Part shown: positions 54,397 to 64,000 of the stretch, piece after piece
Layout of the letters: the number at the start of each line of letters is the position of its first letter
Numbering within the stretch: position 1 is the first letter of the stretch
Assembly: GCA_025617745.1 (NCBI GenBank)
Contig: CM046856.1
Span: 36,946,208 to 37,010,207, forward strand
Reading direction: 5' to 3'
DNA from: Heliocidaris erythrogramma
Lineage: Eukaryota; Echinodermata; Echinoidea; Camarodonta; Echinometridae
DNA: 64,000 bases
The notes under the pieces: generated by a model
The model's database searches: none
What the model was told of the DNA's origin: nothing
What the model saw: only the letters and a program-made list of their open reading frames with translations
Position numbers and translations under genes: made by a program

Positions 54397-55540
54397 GTAG
54401 TCAACCCCAAAAGTGGTGGGTATGTGCCACCCGCAAGACAGAAAAAGGGGCATCGGAATGAGCGTATCATAAAACAGGCGCGGCTCTACACGCGGCTCTA
54501 GGCGCAAATATTCATTTTGAATGAAAAGCGCCTCAAAACATAAATAAACAAACAAACAACCCCAATTAACTTCTCTGTAAAGTCGTCAAAGCTTTTGAAT
54601 TCCTAACGGCTATCGAATTAAGCCCTCCACTGAGCGAGGAGCAGAAATCCTTGAAAATTCACATTCTCGTAGGGCCTATCTACCTCATTCGGGCCTTAAA
54701 TATCATGAAAATTCCAGAGTAGATAGGAAATGATGATTATTATGCTTCATATTAATTTTCACTGAAAACGGTTGAGTATTTTTTGAGATTACGAGTATTT
54801 TTCTGTTACAGAGGGCCGAGAAAAGAGGTTTTGTATATTTTCCGACACAAGTCTGGGACGAAATGAATATGCAAACAAATAACATATTGCTAAACTTGCT
54901 ACACTCCAGTCTCACTCCCTGGGCAGTTTCAAGATTGCGCAGGTAGTAGTTTTGTGTAAAACTGCCAAATCGAAAAATCGAAGACTTAACGTGAAAAATA
55001 CTGAAATCCTTGCAATCTGATTGGCTGAGAGCAAATTTCTCAGTAACAATCACTGACAAAACACGCCCCTTGTTTAGCGTATACTCAAGTTGAAACCATC
55101 CTGCATGCACCGCTATACTTGGGACTACATGCGAAGAACCGTAGAGGGTTCATGAATGCATTGCGTTCGAATTTTTCCAGACATACCTGTTCGACGGATG
55201 ATCATGAAAAGATATTTCGGGGATCCCCTCAATATACCTTGATTTTTCATATGTGAAAGTTTTGATCTTGCGCAATGACAGCAAATGTGAAAAATAATGC
55301 TACATTTTCAGACTTTAAAAAAAAATATATGGCTCCTCATTTCTCCAAGTTTTCAAAAATTAAAAAAACGAGTGATACTAATAATGGGTTAGAGCAACTC
55401 TTATTCTGGAATTTGACGTTTAGTTCATATCATTTGGTTGTTTCTAGGGCCAGATTTCACAATTTAGCTGAGACTCTTCGGTAGCGGTTTTACGTAAACA
55501 AATTGTTTATTTTATGCAAATTAGGCAGGAAGGAGCGAAA
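54089..55540. other. Intron DNA with a 39-base G tract, no gene
   Basis: A poly-G run lies at about 54357-54396. The longest frame (54703-55110, minus) has no recognisable domain. Confidence 0.5.
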
Positions 55541-55885
55541 GCTTTTGGGCAGTTAATGAAGCCACTTCGGAGATGCAATCTGAGCATGAGCAGATAAAGG
55601 TCATCTATACCAAATTCTAAAACCCACTGACACTAATATTCGATATGTGCTCATGAATGTCATGTAATTATGCACTAATGGTGCATTCCATGATATCCAG
55701 GTGGAAGTATTCTTTTTAAAGGGGGAAACAAAAGCTATTCATGAGGCACCTCTATCACTCCCAGAGTTATTTTTCTGAAGTGCACATAAAGGGACCCTCC
55801 ATGTCTAAAATATCTGTGGATATTTGGGGTCATTTGTACCATGCGCTTAACGCCGAACTGGCTTATTGCAGTGTAGAGTCGCGAC
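55541..55885 (-). repeat. Second copy of the 50765 element interior
   Basis: It is the inverse of 51000-51310 over about 320 bp (shared: TGGATATTTGGGGTCATTTG, AGTGCACATAAAGGGACCCT, GATATCCAGGTGGAAGTATT) without the long TIRs. Confidence 0.85.
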
Positions 55886-56011
55886 TGGAAAAGGGATGCA
55901 TGGTTTTCGGAACTACTAATATTTTTTAAAACGGGGCTCTTTAATTTGGAACTGGATAACAATATAAATAGCGTGTGATGCTACGGAAGTGGGCAAACCA
56001 AACCGTCACAA

Positions 56012-56083
56012 GTTCGCCGACATCCCAGTGCAATTAACGCATGTTAATTTTAATACACGCGTTCCAGTGGGATGTCGGCGAAC
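56012..56083. repeat. 16-bp-arm hairpin
   Basis: GTTCGCCGACATCCCA at 56012-56027 and its exact complement at 56068-56083, with a 40-base AT-rich loop. It could be a tiny MITE or a structural element; no TSD obvious. Confidence 0.8.
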
Positions 56084-56356
56084 CCGCACCTATGACCGTT
56101 TGATGAAACGCTACCCAGGTTCCCACACACAAACTCCCATTTACTAAATACGCTCTGTGTCATGGGAAGTCTATGCTGTCTTCGAAACGGGCCGGGCGGG
56201 GCGGGCCAGAACGGCGGAATGAAAAAAAAGAAGCGGTGCTTTGGAATGGTTTTCTCTCTTCTTTTTCTCAACAAGAGAAAAATGGTATGATTTGGAACGG
56301 AAATTTGAGTGTAAAAATGGGGGTCTTCTGGGCGGCACATACCCATTGCACACTGA

Positions 56357-56387
<31 letters not shown>

Positions 56388-56648
56388 GGGACCATACCCT
56401 GTTCTTAGGTCATGAGATGGCAAGATTCATGTAAAGCCCGGCACCGCACACTATACCGCACACTATATGGGCTTCAATTGCGATTTATTTCCCAAATCGG
56501 ATTGCAATACCAATCACTCTGTATGTTAAAGGTTCCATGACATACTGTATTCAAAATATGGGCTTCAAATATTACTTCTATAAAGATACGTTTCAAGTTT
56601 AATTACACTCATGAAAAGCGACTCATGACTTGACTGCTCGACGCACCG
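56084..56648. other. Intron DNA with a C tract, no gene
   Basis: It has a run of about 28 C at 56360-56388. Proline/glycine-rich ORFs here follow from that run. Confidence 0.5.
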
Positions 56649-57465
56649 GTTTAAGCACGCTTGGGCTAAAACCACCTGGTCTAATTTCCAGATGGGCTAC
56701 CTTCCTTCCGGCTAAACCCTTTTGGTCCACTCTTCATTTGGTCTAATTTGCTCTTGGTCTAATAACCAGAAGGTCTAATGACCACTTGGGCTAATTATCA
56801 CTTGGTCTAATTACTATTTGGTCTAATTACCATTTCGTCTACTTTATTTTGTTGTCACTTGGTCTACTGCCAGTTCGTCTAATGTCAGTTTGTCTAATTC
56901 CCAGTCAGTCTAAAACTAGTTGGTCTACAGGCATTTCGCCTAAAATCCACTTGGTCTAGTATCCATTTGGCCTATAGCATTTATGTGGTCTAATGTGCAG
57001 TTGGTCTAACTTTCATTTAGTCCATTTTCCATTTAGTCTAATTGTCAGTTGGTCTAAATGCCAATTTGTCTAAACATCACTTTGTCTAATTATCACTAAG
57101 GCTAATTGCCTGTTGGGCTATTCCCTTTTCGTCTACGCACCTACCAACAACACTATGCGTCATTTTGTTGGCCGTCCCTGTAAGAAAAAATAATCAGCTA
57201 AATGTAAGTCAGTTAGGCCTCCTATATACCAAGGTTTGAAAAAGTTTTTGGCGCAAATTCACTGTTTGCCCAGGGCGTCATAATACCTATATACGCCACT
57301 GCCTTAAAAGAAGAAAAAGAAGGCAGTGAACAAGTATAAAAAGCGGCATTTTTGTGGGTAGCAGGAGACACTTTTTGGGTGCTTGGAAAGAGGGGATTGT
57401 GCACCCCGCCAACGAGCGAGTTAATGTACGTTTTAGATGAACAAATAATGATAATAATAATGATG

Positions 57466-57500
<35 letters not shown>

Positions 57501-59775
57501 TATAGTTGCATAATCTTCCTTCTTCTTTGTTCTTCTCCTTCTTTTGTCGTTTTTCTTCTCTTTCTCTGTCTCTCTCTCTCTTTTAGGTCACTTGAAAAAT
57601 CATAGGGGGCAACTGCCCCTGCCCCCTCCCCCCTAGCTGTGGCGCCGCCCCTGAAAATAGCAGTTTACATAGCTCAAAAGAATCAGAGAAGCTTAATGGG
57701 AGAATATTTAGTTCTTGATATGACAACATTGTGACACTTTTGAGCAGGAACTTAGCCAGAGCTGCCGGGACACAGTGCCAAAAGGTTTAATAATATTGCA
57801 GCAGTTAAGATATCCCCCGCCCGAATTATTGTAACTTATTGTAACTCATGGCAGTAACATAAAGTCCTATCTATCTCTTTTATTGAGAGATTATGCTTGA
57901 AATTAAACGCTTTTGCGGCATATCTTCGTCATGAAATCAATATAATGCAAGCACCATGTATGACCATCAACAAGAACATAATATTTTTGGTCGCTCGCTT
58001 GCAAGTTAAGGCAGAATTGCATATTATGCAAAGATTAGAAACTATATCATTAACATTTCATGCTTGTTAAATACAATATAGGGGTACAGCAACGTATCAA
58101 AACGCCATTTCCCATTCTTGTCTTCACCCTTTATAATTAAGTTCCCCCTTTTCCAAAAACGGTAGGCCTACCGAGTTCGTTGAAACCCCCAAGTGCGTGG
58201 GTCGTCTTGCCCCTCCTATGAAAATACCCTGGCACCGCCCCTAGCTTTCGGGACTACTTGCACATTTGTACATCGGATATCAAATAAGAAACATGAATAA
58301 CAGATTATCAACCCATCAAACATAATTTGAAGTGCAATACAAAATCAGGTTCTTATACTTAACCCTAAAAGGGCCGGGATAATTTGGCTATGCCACGAAA
58401 ATCGGCACGCACATCGTGCACAACGTAATCTACATAATTATATAGTTAAATGCTCTGAAATATTTCCACATTATTTATGCAAATTTATGCAAGAAAATTT
58501 TGCTTTAAATCATTAAATAAAGCTCAAAATATGCTTATTTTTGGTCTAGACACTCTTTCCACTATTCTTAGCAAATATACTTGAAAAAAATTTGGTATCA
58601 AAATTGATTTCTTATGTATTTTATTGTATTTTAAATTGTTATTTCTTTGTTTTTTTAACTTTTGTTTTTTATTGTTTTTTGGATGAAATTTGTCAGGGAC
58701 ACTTTCGCGAACATAAACAGCCTAAAATAAATTAATTTCAATCAGCGAATGTACATATATTCATAGATTTCTAAATTTTGGCTGAAAACACAAATTGTAT
58801 TGAAATTATACATGAAATCACGTTTTTGAGCAATTTTCGGTCTGACGTGCAAGTACGAAATGTTGCGTAACTTCGAAACCGCATGCCCGGACATCGCGAA
58901 TTTGGTCTCAAAAGATGCGTGAGATTCGAAAGAAAAAAGACACGAAACGCCGCGGCAACTGCTTTGCGCGTTGCGGACATATCGCGAGAAACGTCTAGGG
59001 GGTGGATTCCACCCCCCCCCCCCCCCCGGCCCTTTTAGGGTTAAGTCATGAAAGGAAGAGAAGACCTAGGATTGTTTTAATTACTAAAAAAATAATACTA
59101 AATATTTGATTTTAATAAATTAGATAATTAATATATAAAATGTAGGGACAGGCCTATTGATTGACTTGATATATATAAAGCAGCAGCAAGGTGAACAACT
59201 CTTTTAAATTTACGTATAGAGGACTTCTTTGAAGTTTCATTTTTTAAAGTTTCATTTCCCTTTCCTTTCTCAACTTGCTACTAAATGGCCAGAAGAATAA
59301 ATAGTAATTAGACCAAATGGTCATTAGACTATATGAAAATTAGACCAAATGATAAGTAGCCTAACTGGTTATTAGACGAATTGGATATTAGACCAAATGA
59401 TCATTAGACCATATGACAGTTAGACTAAATGATAAGTAGCCCAACTGGTTATTAGACTAAATGGAATTGGACCAAATGATAGGTAGACCATATGGTATTA
59501 GCCAAAGTAGGTGTAGCCCAAATGGATATGAGGGCATGTGGCTTGTAGACAAAATGACTATTTGGAAATAGACGAAGTGAAAATTAGCCCAAATGGGTTT
59601 TAGACTAAATGGGGTTAGCCAAACTGTGTATTAGACGAATTGGTTATTAGGCCATATGGAAATTAGACGAAATGGTAAGTAGACAAACTGGTTGTAGACA
59701 AAATGAAGTTAGACCACGTGGAGTTCAACGAACTGATGATTAGACAAAGTGGTGGTAGACCAAGCGACAGTGTAC
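56649..59775. mobile_element. 3.1-kb foldback element with GGTCTAAT minisatellite arms
   Basis: The left arm (56655-57140) is a degenerate tandem of about 17-20 bp units of the form TTGGTCTAATTNCCA. The right arm (59290-59770) is the same in inverse (TTAGACCAAATGG). The tips align as CGCTTGGNCTA...ACCAC. CGACGCACCG flanks both sides (56639-56648 and 59776-59785). The interior holds a (TAA)n run (57447-57500), unique DNA and the TTAA MITE at 58363. Organisation resembles the TU foldback transposons described from sea urchin. Confidence 0.8.
58363..59040. mobile_element. 678-bp piggyBac-like MITE
   Basis: The ends CCCTAAAAGGGCC and GGCCCTTTTAGGG are perfect inverted repeats, flanked by TTAA on both sides (58359-58362 and 59041-59044). 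A run of about 17 C lies just inside the right end. No coding frame. It is nested in the foldback element. Confidence 0.88.
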
Positions 59776-59937
59776 CGACGCACCGAACTCGGAGTACTGC
59801 GTTATCCTTTATTTCCTTCATACTCCTTAACTGTTGACCTGCAGAATGCCAGATAGAGTTCTTTGAGCTTGAGTTTATATTCTCTAGCTGTACACTGATA
59901 TATGTAGTATGCATGGTCGGGAGTCCTAAAGCTACGC

Positions 59938-60083
59938 GGGTCCTAAAGCTACGCACCATACAAATCACATACACGCGCAATGTTCCAATCAGGCTAAAAC
60001 ACACACGCGATACACAGTCAATTTCAATATCAAGTTTTTTTGAATTCATTTATTGCATGTGCGTATACGTAGCTTTAGGACCC
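59938..60083. mobile_element. 146-bp MITE with GGGTCCTAAAGCTACG ends
   Basis: GGGTCCTAAAGCTACG at 59938-59953 and its exact inverse at 60068-60083. An extra copy of the tip (GAGTCCTAAAGCTACG) lies directly left at about 59921-59936. No clear target duplication. Confidence 0.8.
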
Positions 60084-60416
60084 CTTCATTTTTAAGAACA
60101 AAATTTGACATCGGCATTGATATCGACCTGAAAACGTGCATTATTGACATTCACCCATTGTAATTTTCTCCACAAATCAACTTTAGAATATCCAGAATCA
60201 GGATATAGAATGAAATTGGTGACAAGCCAGTGATTTCTGTGACCTTTTAGATAGGCTGAAAACAGTGCGTATAGTGCGTATATGTGAAAGTTTCTTGCTT
60301 AACCAATCAATTTACAAAAGTTTTGTGCTTGAATGTTTCTGCTTCTGCAGTGATGAATGTGGATCATTAGTTTATTAAATTGGACCTGTCTAACTTGTTT
60401 GGCTTCTACATTGTAG

Positions 60417-60519
60417 GTGTCCACGCTGATGGGGTTTACATGGACCACAGCTTTCATTATCCCTTTCTCTGGGGTTCCTGCTCTCTGGTACCTCTTTATC
60501 GTGCTCAATGGTCTCCAAG
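60417..60519 (+). CDS. Receptor exon: TM6, third outer loop, TM7
   Basis: The acceptor ACATTGTAG precedes it and the donor GTAAGT follows. 103 bp, phase 0 in, phase 1 out, matching the phase-0 end of the 37987 exon. It reads VSTLMGFTWTTAFIIPF (TM6), then ALWYLFIVLNGLQG (TM7). Family B receptors have the same LMG-TW and FxVLNxxQG pattern, which ties this exon to the TM1-TM5 exon 19.9 kb upstream. The cytoplasmic tail must be encoded downstream; I found no further exon by 64000. Confidence 0.93.
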
Positions 60520-60599
60520 GTAAGTTTGCTCGCCAGGGCATCACTAGGGGGGGTGCTGTTGGCCAAAATTTGTGGACAAGTAAGCTGAAAATTCCCCCC

Positions 60600-60760
60600 C
60601 CCCAAAAAAAAAAATAAATAAATAAATAAATAGATAAATAAATAAATGAAATAAATAAATAAATAAATTTAAAAAAAATAAATAAAAAATTAAAATAAAA
60701 TAAATAAATAAATACAAAAATGTAATTTTTTTTAAAAAAATATTTTAAAAAATTCATTTT
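60600..60760. repeat. A-rich (AAAT)n microsatellite
   Basis: Runs of A followed by AAATAAAT repeats directly after CCCCCCCC at 60593-60601. Confidence 0.9.
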
Positions 60761-61527
60761 GTGAGACTTAACAACACCCTATAGCCCAGGAGCCTGTCCC
60801 GAAATGGTCTCCCCAATTTACCCATAAGATTTGACCCCGCAAAGTTACTTACACCATATAAGTCATTAAAGGGAAATTAAGTTGCTTTGAAAGAAAGAGG
60901 AAAAATAAGAAAGCAGATTGGTGAAAGTTTGAACGAAATCGGACAAGCAATAAGAAAGTTATGAATTTTTGAAAGTTGTAATCACTATGTACAGGGAATT
61001 TCAAATTGGCCGAATAGGTACTGTCACTGTGATGTAGCTGTGGACAACTCCCCCCATTCACTCCAACACACAAAATGACTAAAATGTCACTTTTTTTCAA
61101 AATTTATTGCTCAGTAGGATCTTTTTCTTTCATGAGGACATGCATATAACAATAAGCCATCTCCAATATATTTTGAGTACTGCCCCGAGGGTAAAAGCGC
61201 CTCGAAGAAAACCGCAAATTAATGATATTTTTGTGTACGACAAACGGGAGAGTTGTCCACAAAAATGTCACAATCGACTCACCAAATTGCCAATTTGAGA
61301 TTCGCACAGATGTAGTGATCTCATTTTTCAAACATCCATAACTTTAAGAGTATACATGTAAGTTGATCTGTTGTCACATGAATGAGCAAACGAGGGTTGC
61401 GACGTTTCGACCGCTAATTAAACTGCTAGTCTTCGTCAGGCAATGTGGACAATCGTGTGTGTGTATATATGTGTAATTGGGTTTTTACAGACGTGTATCA
61501 TATTAATCAGATATGATTATTTACATC
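60761..61527. other. No gene; dispersed-repeat words
   Basis: It has TTAAAGGGAAATTAAGTTG (60867) and AGTTTGAACGAAATCGGACA, familiar from TTAA-type repeats, and CGACGTTTCGACC...AGTCTTCGTCAGG (61404-61441). No exon recognised. Confidence 0.45.
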
Positions 61528-61648
61528 TGGGACCGACCTTTAACGTCACCATCCGAAAGACGTGACTCAGTCTCGAACCTGGGGCCGCTGAATCAGTTTA
61601 TAACTTCCACTGGTAGCTGGATTACAGGCGCACGCCACAACGCCCAGT
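61528..61648 (-). repeat. 7SL/Alu-like SINE segment
   Basis: The minus strand reads CTGGGCGTTGTGGCGTGCGC, CTGTAATCCAGCTACC, a B-box-like GGTTCGAGACT, then CGTCTTTCGGATGGTGACG and TTAAAGGTCGGTCCC. The first part resembles the Alu domain of 7SL RNA; the last resembles a core word found in many animal SINEs. These likenesses are from memory. Confidence 0.55.
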
Positions 61649-61897
61649 TTAATCAATCGCCGGTGCAAGCGCCTTTTATGGCGTAAGCTGCGTTCCGAGG
61701 GCGCCGGAACTGCCGCGCTGCTATTGGTCCGTGAAACCCACCAATCAGAAGCCGCGGACGGTGCGATCAGTGGGCGGGATGTGGACGTCAGGGAAACCCC
61801 GTCGGTGATGGGCGGTGCTACTGGCGGGCGAAATGCGGACGTCGGGCGGAGGGCAACGGAAGGGGGCGCATGTCGGCGGATGGTGGGAAGCCATTCC

Positions 61898-62335
61898 GCC
61901 CACCGTAGGTGGTGCCAGAGGCATTATGTTTTTGGGTCGTCCGTCCGTCCGTCCCTCGCGATAACTTCAAAACTGTTTTTTTGATCAGTTTGTAACTTGG
62001 CCCATGTATGCATATGGGAGGGACGATGAACTGATTAGATTTGGGGGTCTCAAGGTCAAAGGTCAAAGGTCACAGAGGTAATTATGTACATAAAAATGGT
62101 TCGTTCTCGCAATAACTTCAGAACTGTTTGACGGATCAGCTTCTAACTTGGCCCATGTATGGATATGTGAGGGACGATGAACTGATTAGATTTTAGGGTC
62201 TCAAGGTCAAAGTTCAAAGGTCATAGTTCAAAGGTCATAGAGGTCATTATATACATAAAAATGGTTCGTTCTTGTGATAACTTAGGAACCGTTTGGCGGA
62301 TCAGCTTCTGGCGCGCGGTCGAAGATTCATCTAGT
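61898..62335 (+). repeat. TATGCCTCC-family repeat, copy 2
   Basis: It starts CGCCCACCGTAGGTGG, holds two roughly 145-bp modules and ends GCGCGGTCGAAGATTCATCT. It is the uninterrupted version used to place LINE-C. Confidence 0.82.
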
Positions 62336-62338
62336 TTT

Positions 62339-62655
62339 AATAATGAGTTATTGAATTTTGAAAAATGTATTGCTTTCTCAAAAGTAGCCAGACAATATTG
62401 TCAGGATTATGTAAACACACCCATTGTCCATCTTCACCTGTTTGACAAGGCATAATAGAGTTTTTCAGGTATCTGTGGTCTATGACTGCTAGGCTCAAAT
62501 GTCTAATTCAGGTGTTAATTACACAGATACCAAGCAAGATCCTCTATTATGCCTTGTCAGATCGACAATGGGTGTGTTTACATAATCCTGACAATATTTT
62601 CTGGCTACTTTTGAGAAAGCAATACATTTTTCACAATTCAATAATTTATTAATCA
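62339..62655. repeat. Near-perfect 115-bp-arm hairpin
   Basis: 62345-62461 (TTATTGAATTTTGAAAAATG to GGCATAATAGAG) is mirrored by 62549-62650 with few changes, with a loop of about 88 bases. Foldback MITE or recent inverted duplication. Confidence 0.85.
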
Positions 62656-63481
62656 AAAGACAAATTAATACTGAATTAATTGTGCTGCAAGAAGATTATT
62701 ATGCTCAAAATAATGTTATGAAAGTTTGAATTGAATTGAATAAAACACTTGAGTTATCATAGTCAGAAGGTAAGAAAAATGGTTTTTCTTTACATAACAG
62801 AGGAATTTTTTTTTTTTGGGGGGGGGGGGCAAAATGTTGTCAAAGGGCACTTTGGAGTTACATTTCAGGGGGTCTGACACCCAGTTCCCGATGGAAAATT
62901 TTGTCAGTTTTTACATTTTTGGAATGTACATCCATAGCTCTTCTCACAAGATTTGGTCCCTGAGCTTCAAGGTGAAAAATTTACCCTAATATTTAGGGGC
63001 CGTCTGACACCCCATCCTGACGGAAATTTTTGTCATTTTTTTGTGTTTTGTAATGTCCAGTCATACTACTTCCTCCTGACAAAGTTTGGTGCATGGGGAG
63101 ATGGGGTGAAATTGACTTGACTTTGGGGCTTCTTTTGGGGGCTCTGGGGGCTAAACCAGACAGCTATGGTAAGGCTGACAACCTTTTTGTCAATGATTTA
63201 GATGGTCTAAGAACTTTAAGGGGTCACATCTTATGGGTAAAATGGGGTGACAATGTCGGGACAGGCTCCCAGACTGCTATAAAAATTTGCAGACAGAAAG
63301 TTTTTAATGGGGATATCGCATGCCCCCCTCAACAACAACCCTGTTTGCTTGTTTAGTAAATCTTGGTGTAACTAGATTAGCCCAAGATCACAGTGATAAC
63401 AATACAGTGGAACCTTATTATAACAAACCCTCATGAGCACAAGGTAAATTTTCTGGTCCATGTATGTTGTATTATCATTTT
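62656..63481. other. No gene seen
   Basis: It has a T/G homopolymer at 62808-62829 and a repeated GTCTGACACCC word. The frame at 63093-63356 has no recognisable domain. Confidence 0.5.
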
Positions 63482-64000
63482 TTATGCCTCTGCCCACCGA
63501 AGGTGGTGCCGGAGGCATTATGTTTTCAGGGTTGTCCGTCCTTCCGTCCCGCTCTCTTGTTCTAGCGATAACTCAAGAACCACATGAAGTATGAACTTCA
63601 AACTTGGTGCTAGTATGTATCACCATAGGAAGACGATCTGATTAGATTTTGGGGTATGTAGGTCAAAGGTCAAGGTCGCAGAGGCCCATTACTGAAATTT
63701 CAGGTGTTAGCTTCGTTCTCGCGATTACTCAAGAAACATTTGTGGTATGAACTACAGACTTGGTGCTAGTATGTATCACCATAGGAAAAGGATCTGATTA
63801 GATTTTGGGATACGTAGGTCAAAGGTCATAGAGGTCAATTATGAAATTGCAGATTTTAGCCTTAACGTGATATCTCAAGAACCATTTGATCTGATTAGAT
63901 TTTGGGGTATGTAGGTCAAAGGTCACAGGTCAATTTCTGAAATTGCAGGTGTTAGCCTTGTTAACGCGATATCTTCAAACATTGAACTAGTATGCATCAC
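63482..64000 (+). repeat. TATGCCTCC-family repeat, copy 3 (runs off the window)
   Basis: It starts TATGCCTCTGCCCACCGAAG and contains at least three diverged modules with TGATTAGATTTTGGG and GTAGGTCAAAGGTCA. Confidence 0.8.

Larger units (their letters stand above)
29467..60519 (+). other. Partial host gene: CUB/EGF/somatomedin-B seven-transmembrane receptor
   Basis: Seven exons span 31 kb. All visible extracellular exon borders are phase 1, allowing shuffling of whole domains; the border in intracellular loop 3 is phase 0. Domain order: CUB-like, EGF, CUB-like (two exons), EGF, somatomedin-B with glycine-rich linker, cysteine-rich ectodomain, TM1-TM5, then TM6-TM7. The signal peptide and start lie upstream (the first seen exon begins mid-codon) and the cytoplasmic tail lies beyond 60519. 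The TM core resembles secretin/methuselah-like family B receptors. The ligand is unknown. I saw no convincing exon between 16 and 29.4 kb. Confidence 0.88.

Noticed and set aside
54703-55110. 135-codon minus-strand ORF
   Set aside because: No recognisable domain or signal peptide, in AT-rich intron DNA; chance ORF is likely.
61390-61448. Hammerhead ribozyme candidate on the minus strand (CTGACGA, stem, then CGAAAC)
   Set aside because: The two core words are present and can be joined by a weak bulged stem, but the first stem II pair is missing and I could not find stem III with a cleavage site. A covariance-model search would settle it.

Overview
The window is metazoan nuclear DNA: spliced exons of a multi-domain surface receptor lie in a repeat-dominated, AT-rich background. 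Tyrosine-recombinase DIRS retrotransposons, APE-type LINEs, a Gypsy-type LTR element, tRNA- and 7SL-like SINE pieces, many inverted-repeat DNA transposons and modular foldback elements resembling the sea urchin TU family point to a marine deuterostome. An echinoderm is my best guess. This is inference from content, not from a database match. One assembly gap of exactly 500 N sits at 35482-35981.

Left part (1-16.1 kb) is a three-level nest. A minus-strand LINE (LINE-A) is split at 2871/14162 by a DIRS element (DIRS-A, 2872-14161). DIRS-A in turn carries a recent LTR retrotransposon (3386-8944, minus strand) with 857-bp LTRs that I read as identical and a 4-bp target duplication GTAT. The LTR element keeps only gag and protease. 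DIRS-A has inverted terminal repeats, an internal complementary region, a broken gag-like frame, a broken RT/RNase H frame and an apparently intact tyrosine recombinase.

Middle-left (16.1-29.4 kb) is a graveyard of older repeats: the two ends of a hAT-like element, colinear scraps of one decayed DIRS element (DIRS-B), a second LINE (LINE-B) split by a 2.36-kb hairpin-ended element, a TTAA-flanked insertion holding a roughly 320-bp tandem array, and a small pogo-like MITE.

Right part (29.5-60.5 kb) holds the only host gene I can support, on the plus strand. Exons at 29467-29805, 30620-30739, 31441-31617, 31901-32056, 37393-37503, 37987-40502 and 60417-60519 encode CUB-like, EGF, CUB-like, EGF, somatomedin-B, a cysteine-rich ectodomain and seven transmembrane helices of the secretin/methuselah-like class. 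The 5' end and the final exon(s) lie outside the window. The large introns are filled with mobile DNA: DIRS-C plus the gap in the fourth visible intron, and a 19.9-kb intron between TM5 and TM6 that holds DIRS-D, a foldback element containing a repeat containing a LINE, two MITE-like elements with clean 9-bp and 8-bp target duplications, and a 3.1-kb foldback element with minisatellite arms.

The tail (60.5-64 kb) is intron or downstream DNA with a 7SL/SINE-like segment, a near-perfect hairpin and two more copies of a repeat rich in AGGTCA half-sites. No CRISPR, operon, prokaryotic gene, rRNA or intact tRNA gene was seen.
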